The notes beneath the pieces were generated by a model. That model was given only the letters and a program-made list of their open reading frames with translations. It had not been told where the DNA came from and did no database searches. Source: an uncultured Bacteroidota bacterium (GTDB taxonomy: Bacteria > Bacteroidota > Bacteroidia > Chitinophagales > Saprospiraceae). Taken from it: a stretch of 40,571 nt of DNA. Every line of letters starts with the position of its first letter. The stretch's first letter is position 1. Location: assembly GCA_903933805.1 (NCBI GenBank), contig CAIZLM010000124.1:1-40571 (forward strand), given 5' to 3'. Of the stretch, positions 9,424 through 16,776 are shown in pieces. A program made the translations under genes and the position numbers.

Positions 9424-9779
9424 CCTGATTTTTCAAGTAAAAACAGGGGAAAGAAAAGAAGGCGATTTTCGCCTCGCTTGGTATTCAATCCCATTGGGAT
9501 GTTGCTTGGACATTATTCCCCAAGCCAAGCCGCTTAACGCAGTCCCAAGCGCCCTGCTTGACGTTGTCGCCAAGCAGCAACGTATCGCACATTGGTGGTT
9601 AAAAGTCTGGTGTCAAAAAAAATCCAATTATTAATTTTTTAAATAAACTTACTAATGTCAAAAGTTGTTTTTTGCCCTAAAATCTTAATTTATAATCTGT
9701 ATAAATAATTTATGTTTTGTTATTTAAAAAAATACAAATTAAAATAAGTAAAACAATAAAATAGCCAGTACATTAGCGC
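9424..9779. other. AT-rich gap after the defence block; no gene supported
   Basis: Just after the helicase stop there is a small hairpin (AGGCGA-TTT-TCGCCT, 9460-9474), then a stretch at 9475-9600 crowded with CAAGC/GCTTG and TCCCATTGGGA motifs in both orientations. From 9601 the sequence becomes strongly A+T-rich up to the rhodopsin promoter. A 76-codon frame over 9404-9634 starts inside the helicase gene and has no recognisable motif. The clustered inverted motifs could be a decayed end of a mobile element or island. Confidence 0.5.
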
Positions 9780-9787
9780 TATCTTTG
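9780..9787 (+). promoter_or_regulatory. Bacteroidota -7 box for the rhodopsin gene
   Basis: TATCTTTG fits TAnnTTTG exactly and lies in very AT-rich DNA, putting the transcript start near 9794 and leaving a leader of about 34 nt before the ATG at 9828. No clear TTG -33 element is seen at the expected distance. Confidence 0.6.
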
Positions 9788-9827
9788 AGTTTAAAATCAA
9801 TTAATAACAGTTAACCAATTTTCATTT

Positions 9828-10568
9828 ATGGAATCTTTTTTCACACACCCTGTACTGCTTTTTGCAGGATTAGCTTCCAACGATTATGTTGGATTCACCT
9901 TTTTTATCGGCTACATGGCTATGTTTGCCGCATCTGTATTTTTCTTTTTTGAGCGTCAGCAAGTAGAAGGAAAATGGAAGACATCAATGCTCATTGCCGG
10001 GTTGATCACGATGATTGCCTCGGTGCATTACTTCTACATGCGTGATGTATGGTTGACGACTGGCCAGTCGCCAACACAATTTCGCTACATCGACTGGATT
10101 CTGACCGTTCCACTCATGTGCGTTGAATTTTACCTCATTTTGAAAGCATTTGGAGCCAAAATCGACTTGCTTTGGAAAATGATTGCCTACTCTATGCTGA
10201 TGTTGGTAGCAGGTTACTTGGGAGAAACGGCTTTCCGTTCGTCCAGTGTGATTTGGGGTATTATCTCTACTGTGGGTTATGCCGGCATCGTGTATGAAGT
10301 ATGGTTTGGTTCTGCTCGGAAACTTGCAGGCAACTCAAACGATGCGAAATTGCAGTCTGCCTTCAAGGCACTGTCTTGGTTTGTGCTGGTTGGTTGGGCT
10401 ATTTACCCAATAGGTTATATGGCTATTGAAACTGACGGATGGCTGCGCAATGTGATTGATGTGCGCAACATGGACCTTATTTACAACATTGGAGATGCTG
10501 TCAACAAAATTGGCTTTGGCTTGGTTATTTACAGCTTGGCCATTGGATCTTCTCGCAGTAACGCGTAA
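9828..10568 (+). CDS. Green-tuned proton-pumping proteorhodopsin
   Basis: 246 residues, seven hydrophobic helices, no signal peptide. Helix C reads RYIDWILTVPLMCVE: D89 (proton acceptor), T93 and E100 (proton donor) give the DTE motif of outward proton pumps. M97 is at the tuning position where Leu/Met means green and Gln blue absorption. H66 matches the counter-ion-linked histidine of proteorhodopsin. Helix G has D223 and the retinal lysine K227 in NIGDAVNKIGFG. It makes a light-driven proton gradient in the inner membrane. Helix E carries G150 and G153 (VGYAGIVYEVW), smaller than residues seen there in classical proteorhodopsin, so an antenna-carotenoid opening is possible but unproven. The blh gene for retinal lies 384 bp downstream on the same strand, separated by a terminator and two repeat copies. 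Confidence 0.96.
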   Translation: MESFFTHPVLLFAGLASNDYVGFTFFIGYMAMFAASVFFFFERQQVEGKWKTSMLIAGLITMIASVHYFYMRDVWLTTGQSPTQFRYIDWILTVPLMCVEFYLILKAFGAKIDLLWKMIAYSMLMLVAGYLGETAFRSSSVIWGIISTVGYAGIVYEVWFGSARKLAGNSNDAKLQSAFKALSWFVLVGWAIYPIGYMAIETDGWLRNVIDVRNMDLIYNIGDAVNKIGFGLVIYSLAIGSSRSNA

Positions 10569-10592
10569 TTTTATTGTTAAATAAACGCTTTT

Positions 10593-10630
10593 GGGCTAAC
10601 AGTTATTCTACTGTTAGCCCATTTTAATTT
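10593..10630 (+). terminator. Rho-independent-type terminator after the rhodopsin gene
   Basis: A perfect 10-bp stem GGGCTAACAG / CTGTTAGCCC (10593-10602 and 10611-10620) with an 8-nt loop is followed by ATTTTAATTT. It sits 24 bp after the rhodopsin stop codon and should separate this transcript from blh. Confidence 0.8.
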
Positions 10631-10648
10631 CTGCTGTTTTAATTTAAG

Positions 10649-10810
10649 CAACTGGTTAGCGTGGTCGCGTCTGAGACAAAAAAGAGGCCATTTTTTGCCA
10701 GACGAAGCGGATTTTTGTAGGCCGTAGCATCGCTACGGTCAAAAAAATCTGCGAAGTATGGCGGAAAATGGGCCTTTTTTGACCAGACAGCGTGCCACCT
10801 AACCAGTTAC
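10649..10810 (+). repeat. Dispersed palindromic element, full copy A
   Basis: About 162 bp. It starts with the L terminus (AACTGGTTAGCGTGGTCGCG, then TCTGAGACAAAA) and ends with the R terminus (CAGACAGCGTGCCACC, TAACCAGTTAC). The middle is a second palindrome centred on CCGTAGCATCGCTACGG flanked by GCGGATTTTT and AAAAATCTGC. The 8-mer AATTTAAG stands immediately on both sides (10641-10648 and 10811-10818), as expected for a target duplication, although the right-hand one also precedes copy B. Confidence 0.9.
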
Positions 10811-10818
10811 AATTTAAG

Positions 10819-10890
10819 CAACTGGTTAGCGTGGTCGCGTCTGAGAAAAAGAGGTCAATTTTTGTCTCAGACGCGATCCCCAGCCAGTTA
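10819..10890 (+). repeat. Dispersed palindromic element, short copy B
   Basis: About 72 bp, 8 bp after copy A. Both halves are of L type: GCGTGGTCGCGTCTGAGA on the left and TCTCAGACGCGATCC on the right, ending CAGCCAGTTA. The middle part of the full form is missing. It lies about 60 bp upstream of blh. Confidence 0.85.
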
Positions 10891-10952
10891 AAAATCAAAT
10901 ATTTGCAACCAATCAAATCATCAAACTCATTTTAATCACAGCCTACTTGAAA

Positions 10953-11894
10953 ATGTTGGATTTCCACGACAAAATAATTTACTGGAAGGTGGTTGGCATC
11001 ACCTGGTTTTTTGGTGCCATGGGGTGGTATAATGCGGATTTATTGTTCAAGATACAGTATCCACTGCTGGCAATATTGGTATTGCTTCTGGGACTACCCC
11101 ATGGTGCCACTGATTTTTTGTTGTACAGGCGGATGAGAGGTCCTGCTGTACAGCCGTTGCAGGTGATTCAGTTTTTTATGTTTTATTTGCTGACTGTGTT
11201 TGGTTACTTGGTTTGCTGGGTGTATCTCCCGTTATTTTCCCTCATACTCTTTCTGGCGGTGTCTGTGTATCATTTTGGTCAGTCAAATGGACAATATCTG
11301 CAACTGCCGCGTTGGAAGTCCTTCATCCTGTACGTTTCTTGGGGATCTTTTTTGTTGAGTGGGGCTTTGCTTTGGCACTGGGAGGAGAGCAAGGTAATTG
11401 TTGAACAACTTTTGGGTCTTACACTGGAGTGGTCGGCCAGTTATTGCTGGAAAATACCGTGGTTTTTGCTGCTGATTAACGTGTTTTTGCTGCTGGTTTT
11501 CATTGGCCGCACAGAGTCGAAAAAATTATGGCGAGAACTCACAACCCTGTTGGTGCTGTCGTTCATGCTCTATAGTACGCCGTTACTGGTCGGATTTACC
11601 TTGTATTTTACCCTTTGGCATTCCTTGGGTTCGCTACTTCATCAGGTAAGGTTTATTAGAAGCCAGTGGCCCCGGTTTACGTATGCACAGTATTATCGAC
11701 AGGCAGCACCGTACACCCTTTTGGCTGTTATAGGTTTATTTTGTTTGGTGCTCTGCCAATCCTATTTTTTTCCAAATTTATCGGTAATCAGTTTGTTTTT
11801 TGTGATGATTGCCTGCGTAACGCTGCCCCATATTTTTCTGATAGAGGCAAGTTATATGCAAGGCAATATCGGCTCAAACGATGAAGATGTGTAA
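10953..11894 (+). CDS. blh: Brp/Blh family beta-carotene 15,15'-dioxygenase
   Basis: 313 residues from ATG 10953; an in-frame TTG six bases earlier is less likely. A multi-helix membrane protein with the four conserved histidine motifs of the family: GLPHGATD (H50), SVYHFGQSN (H107), TLWHSLGSLLHQ (H223, H230) and TLPHIFLIE (H293), which bind the catalytic iron. It cleaves beta-carotene in the middle to give two retinal molecules, the chromophore for the rhodopsin encoded just upstream. No carotenoid synthesis genes (crtE/B/I/Y) are in the window, so beta-carotene must come from elsewhere. No perfect -7 box was found between copy B and the start. Confidence 0.93.
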   Translation: MLDFHDKIIYWKVVGITWFFGAMGWYNADLLFKIQYPLLAILVLLLGLPHGATDFLLYRRMRGPAVQPLQVIQFFMFYLLTVFGYLVCWVYLPLFSLILFLAVSVYHFGQSNGQYLQLPRWKSFILYVSWGSFLLSGALLWHWEESKVIVEQLLGLTLEWSASYCWKIPWFLLLINVFLLLVFIGRTESKKLWRELTTLLVLSFMLYSTPLLVGFTLYFTLWHSLGSLLHQVRFIRSQWPRFTYAQYYRQAAPYTLLAVIGLFCLVLCQSYFFPNLSVISLFFVMIACVTLPHIFLIEASYMQGNIGSNDEDV

Positions 11895-11934
11895 CCCAAG
11901 TTAGGTGGTTACGAAGATGTTTGAGTAACTGACA

Positions 11935-12111
11935 TTACGCCCCTCCCCAAAATGGAATTAAGAAACAATGTGCAGAACCCGTAACAGGGTCTTCTAAAAT
12001 TGATGCTTGTGGCGTAAAAAACCTTGAAACGAAACCACAGTTATCTCCAATTGCTGTTACAATTACTCCTCTAGGGTTAAGATTTATTTGGTCAAATAAT
12101 TGCCGGTCAAT
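11935..12111 (-). pseudogene. PhzF-family protein fragment, truncated at both ends
   Basis: Read on the minus strand, about 58 codons encode a typical C-terminal PhzF stretch: NPRGVIVTA, then FVSRFF, then EDPVTGSAHC and IPFWGG, after which a stop codon cuts the protein short of its normal end. On its 5' side the homology stops exactly where repeat copy C begins (12112). Intact PhzF proteins are about 260-300 residues, so this is about one fifth of a gene. It sits between the convergent blh and T9SS genes and is most likely non-functional. Confidence 0.75.
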
Positions 12112-12227
12112 GTAACTGGTTAGGAGGTCACGTCTGAGACAAAAAATAGCCACTTTTTCGACTCAAATACGACCTCCTAACCAGATATAACTACGTTGTC
12201 TGGCAAAAAAAGGCCACGTAACTGGTT
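12112..12227. repeat. Dispersed palindromic element, short copy C plus an extra partial end
   Basis: GTAACTGGTTAGGAGGTCACG at 12112 and TACGACCTCCTAACCAGATA to 12188 form a short L-L copy. It is followed by a partial R-like segment (GTTGTCTGGCAAAAAAAGGCC) and another ACTGGTT end up to 12227. The composite touches the PhzF fragment on one side and ends 3 bp before the stop codon of the T9SS gene on the other. Confidence 0.8.
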
Positions 12228-12230
12228 GTC

Positions 12231-15200
12231 TTACATTTTGACCACCGCGCTTGACCAAACACTTTTTCCATCGCTCACACGGACAAAATACATGCCCGAT
12301 GGGAATCCATCCAGTGAAATGGGTTGGGTAAATTGGTCTGATACATTGGCAAGGGTTGTTTCCGCGTGGATGATGCGGCCGTGTACGTCGCGGATACTAA
12401 TTTCCAGCGGTATTGCTGCAAATCCTCGAAGGTCGATCATTACCTGTTCGCTTGCCGGGTTTGGATAAACGCTGATAAACTTGGCGCCGTCTGTTTCTTC
12501 TGTAGCTGTGCCAATTTGAGCGATCACAAAATCAAACTGTACGCCACCGCCGAAGTCGGGGTTAAATGCTTTGGCAGGTACCAAGGTGCCACTGGCGAGT
12601 GGACGCATCAAGTTGACTGATCCGCTTCCATTTTCCGGGAAAAACCAAAAAGAAAGGCCATCGTTGCTGGCATCGATAAAGTCTAGGGTATAACAACCAT
12701 TGGGAAGATTCAGTAAATCTAAGTAGCTGGTGTTGGACAACATGTCGCTGCGGCTCATGACGGTGTTGCCACCGGCGTCTTTGATGGTGTAGCTGTAGTC
12801 GCTGCCGATGTTGTTGGTATTGGTTCGGATGCGGAGTGGGTTTGGGAAGCTAAACACCTGTGCCGGGGTGAAAGTCATGTTGGCTTGGTTGTTGGCCGAT
12901 TCTTCGTCTGGTTGGCCATTGACCGCTGCAATTTGGACTTGAAAAATTTTATTGGCCTGACTGGTTGTCCAGAAGGTGGTTGACAACACCGGTAGTGCCA
13001 CTTCTGTCTGAGCGTCTGGTTCGAGATTACCTGACCAAGTGTAGGTTTCTGCGGTGCCGCCTTGTACCAGGTATTCAAAGCGCATGGTATGGATGGTGGA
13101 GGAACCGTTGTTTTTTACCAAGATCAGGGGGGTACTGCATGCCGGGTTGATGCGGGCGTATTCCACTTGTTTGTTGTTGGGGCGCATGACGGTTTCAATG
13201 GAGGCGTCCAACGCGTGGTTATAGGCTCCATAGCTCACCAACTGATTGGATACCAAGTAGTTGGACTCAGATAATGCTGACCCGTTGAGACCGTAGTCAA
13301 GGGTGACGGTGCTTCCGGGGGTTGCGTCGAGGTTGAATTCATGGACATCAGTGGCCATGCCGGGGCACCAACCTGCTCTGTCGAACACCCAAGTGCCTCC
13401 TTGTGGGTAAATCGGGTTTTTCCCGCAGTATTTCCACACATCGTACTGGAATTCTTGGTCGCCGCCATTGACATTCAGGTAGTGCTGCTGGGCAATGAAT
13501 TCGCCGTTTTGCCCGTGGCCGGTCACGGCAGATCGCAGTTTGAAATGTTGTGCAATGTTACTCAAGGCCATTGTGCGTGGTTCGAACAACCGGTCGTCCA
13601 GAATGTCTTGGTACCAACCCCTGCCTTCCGGCCAAATATTTTGGATGTTCAAAACGGGTTTAGCAGGTTTTCCCGCCACGAAAATAAATTTCAGGTCCAG
13701 GTCTTCCTGCCATTCGCCGCCAAATTCCACGGACAACACTTTGTTGCCTTGCAGAATGGGCCCAAAATCGGAAACATCAAAAGTGAATACTTTGCCGGCT
13801 GCACCGAGACTGAGTCCGTTGCCATAAGGGGTGACGAGCGAAAGCAACTCGAATCGCGCGGCTCTTTTGGCGTAATAGGTGAGGTTTTGGATTAAAATGG
13901 TGTTGTCAGGGGTAACTTGCACGTGGTCAACGATTGTGTTTGTTTCTGGATCCAGTACGTTCATGGCGCCAGCAGGAAAGTAATAACTGGTGTCAAGCAC
14001 GACCAGATCGGTTCCTGAAACGCCATAATGAAGTACTTTCTGTTCAGCGTTTTGCACGGAGTCGAGCACCAAAATGGTCTGATCCGCCACGTTGAGGTCG
14101 CCTTGAAGGAAGGTCGTGTTTGGGCGCAGGGTGGAGCTGGTAAAATTTTTATAGAGGTCTTTGCCCCTTGTTGGGAGCCAATTGGGCAGGATAACGGAGG
14201 CTGTGGCTGCGGCGGGGCTGTGGTCAGTTGCCAAAAATCCAGCACCTTCATCAAAGGTGTAGTAAGCCCTCAAATGGGCAAAGTCAGGATGGTCTGAGGT
14301 TATTTTTTTTCTCATCCAAGCTGCAATGGTGGCTTCGTCAAGTTCTTTGTCCCATATTTGGAATTCATCAATTTTCCCGTAGTACGTGAGGGAATGGTCG
14401 GCAGAACCACCCAGTATTAGGTTTTTAAAATCGATAGGGATGCTTTTTCCGGTTCCGCTGTGCCACAAAACGCCGTTGAGGTAAATTTTCATGGAGCCGG
14501 TAACCGTATTTTTGGTGAAAGCCCAGTGGTTCCACCGGCCTTCAAACGCCAGGGTGTCAGCGGCTTTGTCGATGCGATCGTAACCGCCGCCAGCGCCGCC
14601 ACAATCCCAATAGACGGAACCGTTGCTCCAGGGCAGATGTACATTGATCGCGCGTGCACCGGAAGCATTGTTGCCTTCGAAAATGGTGGAATTGACCGGG
14701 AGGATGGTGGCATCACCGAAATTCCAAAGTGACACGGTGATTTCAGTGGAAATACCGGCCAATGGTACTGTTGGAACATCTACATAACTGCCACGCCCAA
14801 AATTCAGGGCGTTGTCGGGTTGGCTGTTGACCAACGCAGCCGGGTACCCGGCATCGGTTGCTTGTACGGCTGCCGTACTGCCACCGGGTGCGTTTGAACT
14901 CCACTCTACCAGCAGGTTAGAGGTGCCGTCCCAGGCGAATGGCTGGTAAAAGGGGAAGGTTATTGGACCCGCGAAGTTGACCGGTTTATTTTGAAAAAAC
15001 ACATCTGTGAAGCCCGACAAGTCAGGATTTTCTGCCGAAAGTGATGTTTTCGACGTATTTTTGACACTGATTTTGAAGAAGCCAAGTGCCGATCCTGCTT
15101 GATTCAATGCCAAAGTCAGGCCGTGGATGTTTCCCGCTTGCAGCCCTGCCGCCGTGAGTTCAGTCGCTGTGAACAAAAATTGACTTTTTTGAAGGCCGGA

Positions 15201-15635
15201 GCCTTCCGACAGCGTCAGGTCTTCGCTGCCGTTGCCAACGGTACTTTCTACGGGATTTCCGCCGGAAAATTCGGTTTGGTGTTGTAAAAATCGGTAGTAG
15301 GTGAAGGTCGGGTTGTTGGCATATTCGAAGCTATTGCCGGAAAAACCGGAAATGACGTATTCCGGGAAAGTTTGCCGGAAGGAATCTATGCGGGAGGGGT
15401 CGGTCACAAAGGTGTTGCAACTGTAATCCCATTCACCACAAGTGGCGCCATTGCGGCAACGCATGTTGTACTGAAGATAAATTTTGCGCCAACTTTGAGC
15501 TGGGTTATCCGGAAAATGGAAAGTATCGCTCCGGAAATTGTCGGTCCAGCGGATGGTTTGAACCACCGTGGTGTCTTGTCCGACCGCTATTCCGGCGAAA
15601 AAAAAAGTGATCAGGAGGAGTATTGTGTACTTCAT
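12231..15635 (-). CDS. T9SS-secreted PNGase F-like protein with LamG domain
   Basis: 1134 residues from ATG 15635, chosen because it begins a clean signal peptide (MKYTILLLITFFFAGIAVGQ); a longer frame upstream has none. Near residues 50-75 is a cysteine-bearing block (CRNGATCGEWDYSCNTF) typical of Bacteroidota peptide-N-glycosidase F-like proteins. A LamG/concanavalin A-like fold fits about 280-435 (WNHWAFTKN, KIYLNGVLWHSG, KIDEFQIWDKELDEATI). The PNGase F-like C-terminal region fits about 590-860 (SAVTGHGQNGEF, WKYCGKNPIYPQGGTW, DRAGWCPG). The last ~80 residues are a type A T9SS sorting domain (VYPNPASEQ, GFPSGMYFVRV). Predicted to be exported to the cell surface or medium; possibly removes N-glycans or binds glycoproteins. 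Activity is not certain. Confidence 0.85.
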   Translation of the reverse strand: MKYTILLLITFFFAGIAVGQDTTVVQTIRWTDNFRSDTFHFPDNPAQSWRKIYLQYNMRCRNGATCGEWDYSCNTFVTDPSRIDSFRQTFPEYVISGFSGNSFEYANNPTFTYYRFLQHQTEFSGGNPVESTVGNGSEDLTLSEGSGLQKSQFLFTATELTAAGLQAGNIHGLTLALNQAGSALGFFKISVKNTSKTSLSAENPDLSGFTDVFFQNKPVNFAGPITFPFYQPFAWDGTSNLLVEWSSNAPGGSTAAVQATDAGYPAALVNSQPDNALNFGRGSYVDVPTVPLAGISTEITVSLWNFGDATILPVNSTIFEGNNASGARAINVHLPWSNGSVYWDCGGAGGGYDRIDKAADTLAFEGRWNHWAFTKNTVTGSMKIYLNGVLWHSGTGKSIPIDFKNLILGGSADHSLTYYGKIDEFQIWDKELDEATIAAWMRKKITSDHPDFAHLRAYYTFDEGAGFLATDHSPAAATASVILPNWLPTRGKDLYKNFTSSTLRPNTTFLQGDLNVADQTILVLDSVQNAEQKVLHYGVSGTDLVVLDTSYYFPAGAMNVLDPETNTIVDHVQVTPDNTILIQNLTYYAKRAARFELLSLVTPYGNGLSLGAAGKVFTFDVSDFGPILQGNKVLSVEFGGEWQEDLDLKFIFVAGKPAKPVLNIQNIWPEGRGWYQDILDDRLFEPRTMALSNIAQHFKLRSAVTGHGQNGEFIAQQHYLNVNGGDQEFQYDVWKYCGKNPIYPQGGTWVFDRAGWCPGMATDVHEFNLDATPGSTVTLDYGLNGSALSESNYLVSNQLVSYGAYNHALDASIETVMRPNNKQVEYARINPACSTPLILVKNNGSSTIHTMRFEYLVQGGTAETYTWSGNLEPDAQTEVALPVLSTTFWTTSQANKIFQVQIAAVNGQPDEESANNQANMTFTPAQVFSFPNPLRIRTNTNNIGSDYSYTIKDAGGNTVMSRSDMLSNTSYLDLLNLPNGCYTLDFIDASNDGLSFWFFPENGSGSVNLMRPLASGTLVPAKAFNPDFGGGVQFDFVIAQIGTATEETDGAKFISVYPNPASEQVMIDLRGFAAIPLEISIRDVHGRIIHAETTLANVSDQFTQPISLDGFPSGMYFVRVSDGKSVWSSAVVKM

Positions 15636-15671
15636 GGATGAAAGTTGAAGGTGTAATGGATAGGAAGGCAG

Positions 15672-15679
15672 CAAATATA
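15672..15679 (-). promoter_or_regulatory. -7 box for the T9SS protein gene
   Basis: On the minus strand the sequence reads TATATTTG, an exact TAnnTTTG match. The predicted start near 15665 gives a leader of about 30 nt before the chosen ATG at 15635 and lies downstream of the longer alternative start at 15674, which supports the shorter protein. Confidence 0.55.
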
Positions 15680-15785
15680 GCTTATTCAGCCTATTCCCCC
15701 GTTGAATGTGGTTCTAAACCTTTAAATATTTGATTTATACACGTCGATGCCATGTTTCGTTGGCTCTGACAATGAAACATAAAAC

Positions 15786-16604
15786 ATGTACAGCATTTCA
15801 GAATTGTGGATTTATCCCATCAAGTCATTGGGAGGCATTTCCGTTTCGGAGTCCAAAGTGGAAATCAAGGGCCTTCAACATGACCGCCGCTGGATGTTGG
15901 TGGATGGAGCTGGGCGTTTTGTGACCCAACGCGAGCGACCGGCGATGGCCCTGCTTCGCACGGCCTTGGAGCCAAGCGATTTGCTGGTATTTCCTACGGG
16001 AAAGCAGTCGGAGCCGCTCCGTATTCCTTTGGCTCCTGAGGAAGATACCATGGAACGGGTGATGGTGGATGTTTGGGGTGACCGGTGTGCGTCAAAGGTG
16101 TTCCCTGATTCGATAAACGATTGGTTTTCAGGTATATTGGGGCAATCATTGCGATTGGTGATGATGCCTAACACCACGCGGCGCCGCGCAGATGGGCGCT
16201 ATGCGCCAAAGGGGCAATATGTGAGTTTCGCCGATGGATTCCCATTTTTACTGGCAGGGCAGTCGTCACTTGATGACTTAAACAGACGTCTATTACAGCC
16301 CTTGCCGATGAACCGATTTCGCCCCAACATTGTTTTTACGGGTGGTGGGCCATTTGAAGAAGATGGGTGGGAAGGATTTGACATTGGTGATCAGCCGTTT
16401 CGAGGGGTGAAGCCCTGTGCACGGTGTGTGGTGACCACCATCGACCAAGCTACCGGCGAGCGGGCTGCTGAGCCGTTGAAAACGCTTTCAGCATACCGAA
16501 AAATAGGCAATAAAATTCGGTTTGGGCAAAATGTCGTGTGGCTTGGCGAGGGTACAGCAATCCTGCGGGTGGGGGATGTGCTGCGGCCTTATGACGGGCC
16601 TTAG
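15786..16604 (+). CDS. MOSC-domain protein, YcbX/mARC-like
   Basis: 272 residues. An N-terminal MOSC beta-barrel (ISELWIYPIKSLGG, LQHDRRWMLVD) is followed by the MOSC domain with FRPNIV near 178-183 and KPCARCVVTTIDQATG at 209-224. This last motif matches the molybdenum-cofactor cysteine region of mARC proteins (RC-x-LTT-V-D), so C214 is the likely Mo ligand. PLKTLSAYR and RVGDVL further on also fit. Known relatives reduce N-hydroxylated compounds such as 6-hydroxylaminopurine using electrons from a redox partner. No ferredoxin or reductase domain is fused, unlike some YcbX proteins. It ends 8 bp before repeat copy D. Confidence 0.85.
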   Translation: MYSISELWIYPIKSLGGISVSESKVEIKGLQHDRRWMLVDGAGRFVTQRERPAMALLRTALEPSDLLVFPTGKQSEPLRIPLAPEEDTMERVMVDVWGDRCASKVFPDSINDWFSGILGQSLRLVMMPNTTRRRADGRYAPKGQYVSFADGFPFLLAGQSSLDDLNRRLLQPLPMNRFRPNIVFTGGGPFEEDGWEGFDIGDQPFRGVKPCARCVVTTIDQATGERAAEPLKTLSAYRKIGNKIRFGQNVVWLGEGTAILRVGDVLRPYDGP

Positions 16605-16612
16605 TTGGTTTA

Positions 16613-16774
16613 TAACTGGTTAGGAGGCACGCTGTCTGGCCCAAAAGTGGTCATTTTCCGCCATACTTCTCAGATTTTTTTGACCGTAGCGCTGCTACGG
16701 CCTACAAAAATCCGCTTCGTCTGGCCCAAAATGGCCGATTTTTTGTATCAGACGCGACCACGCTAACCAGTTAC
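16613..16774 (-). repeat. Dispersed palindromic element, full copy D (reverse orientation)
   Basis: About 162 bp, R end first (TAACTGGTTAGGAGGCACGC, TGTCTGGCCC), L end last (CAGACGCGACCACGCTAACC, AGTTAC), with the central CCGTAGCGCTGCTACGG palindrome. It fills almost the whole gap between two convergent genes: 8 bp after the MOSC stop and 2 bp before the TPR gene stop. GTTTAT occurs at both edges (16608-16613, 16775-16780). Confidence 0.9.
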
Positions 16775-16776
16775 GT

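Noticed and set aside
9404-9634. 76-codon plus-strand frame overlapping the helicase gene end
   Set aside because: Starts inside the helicase gene, no motif, and covers the inverted-motif stretch.
10656-10916. 86-codon open frame on the minus strand
   Set aside because: It is the translation of repeat copies A and B; the same peptide pieces appear where copy J is read through, so it is not a gene.
13341-13895. 184-codon open frame on the plus strand
   Set aside because: Shadow of the T9SS protein gene on the opposite strand.
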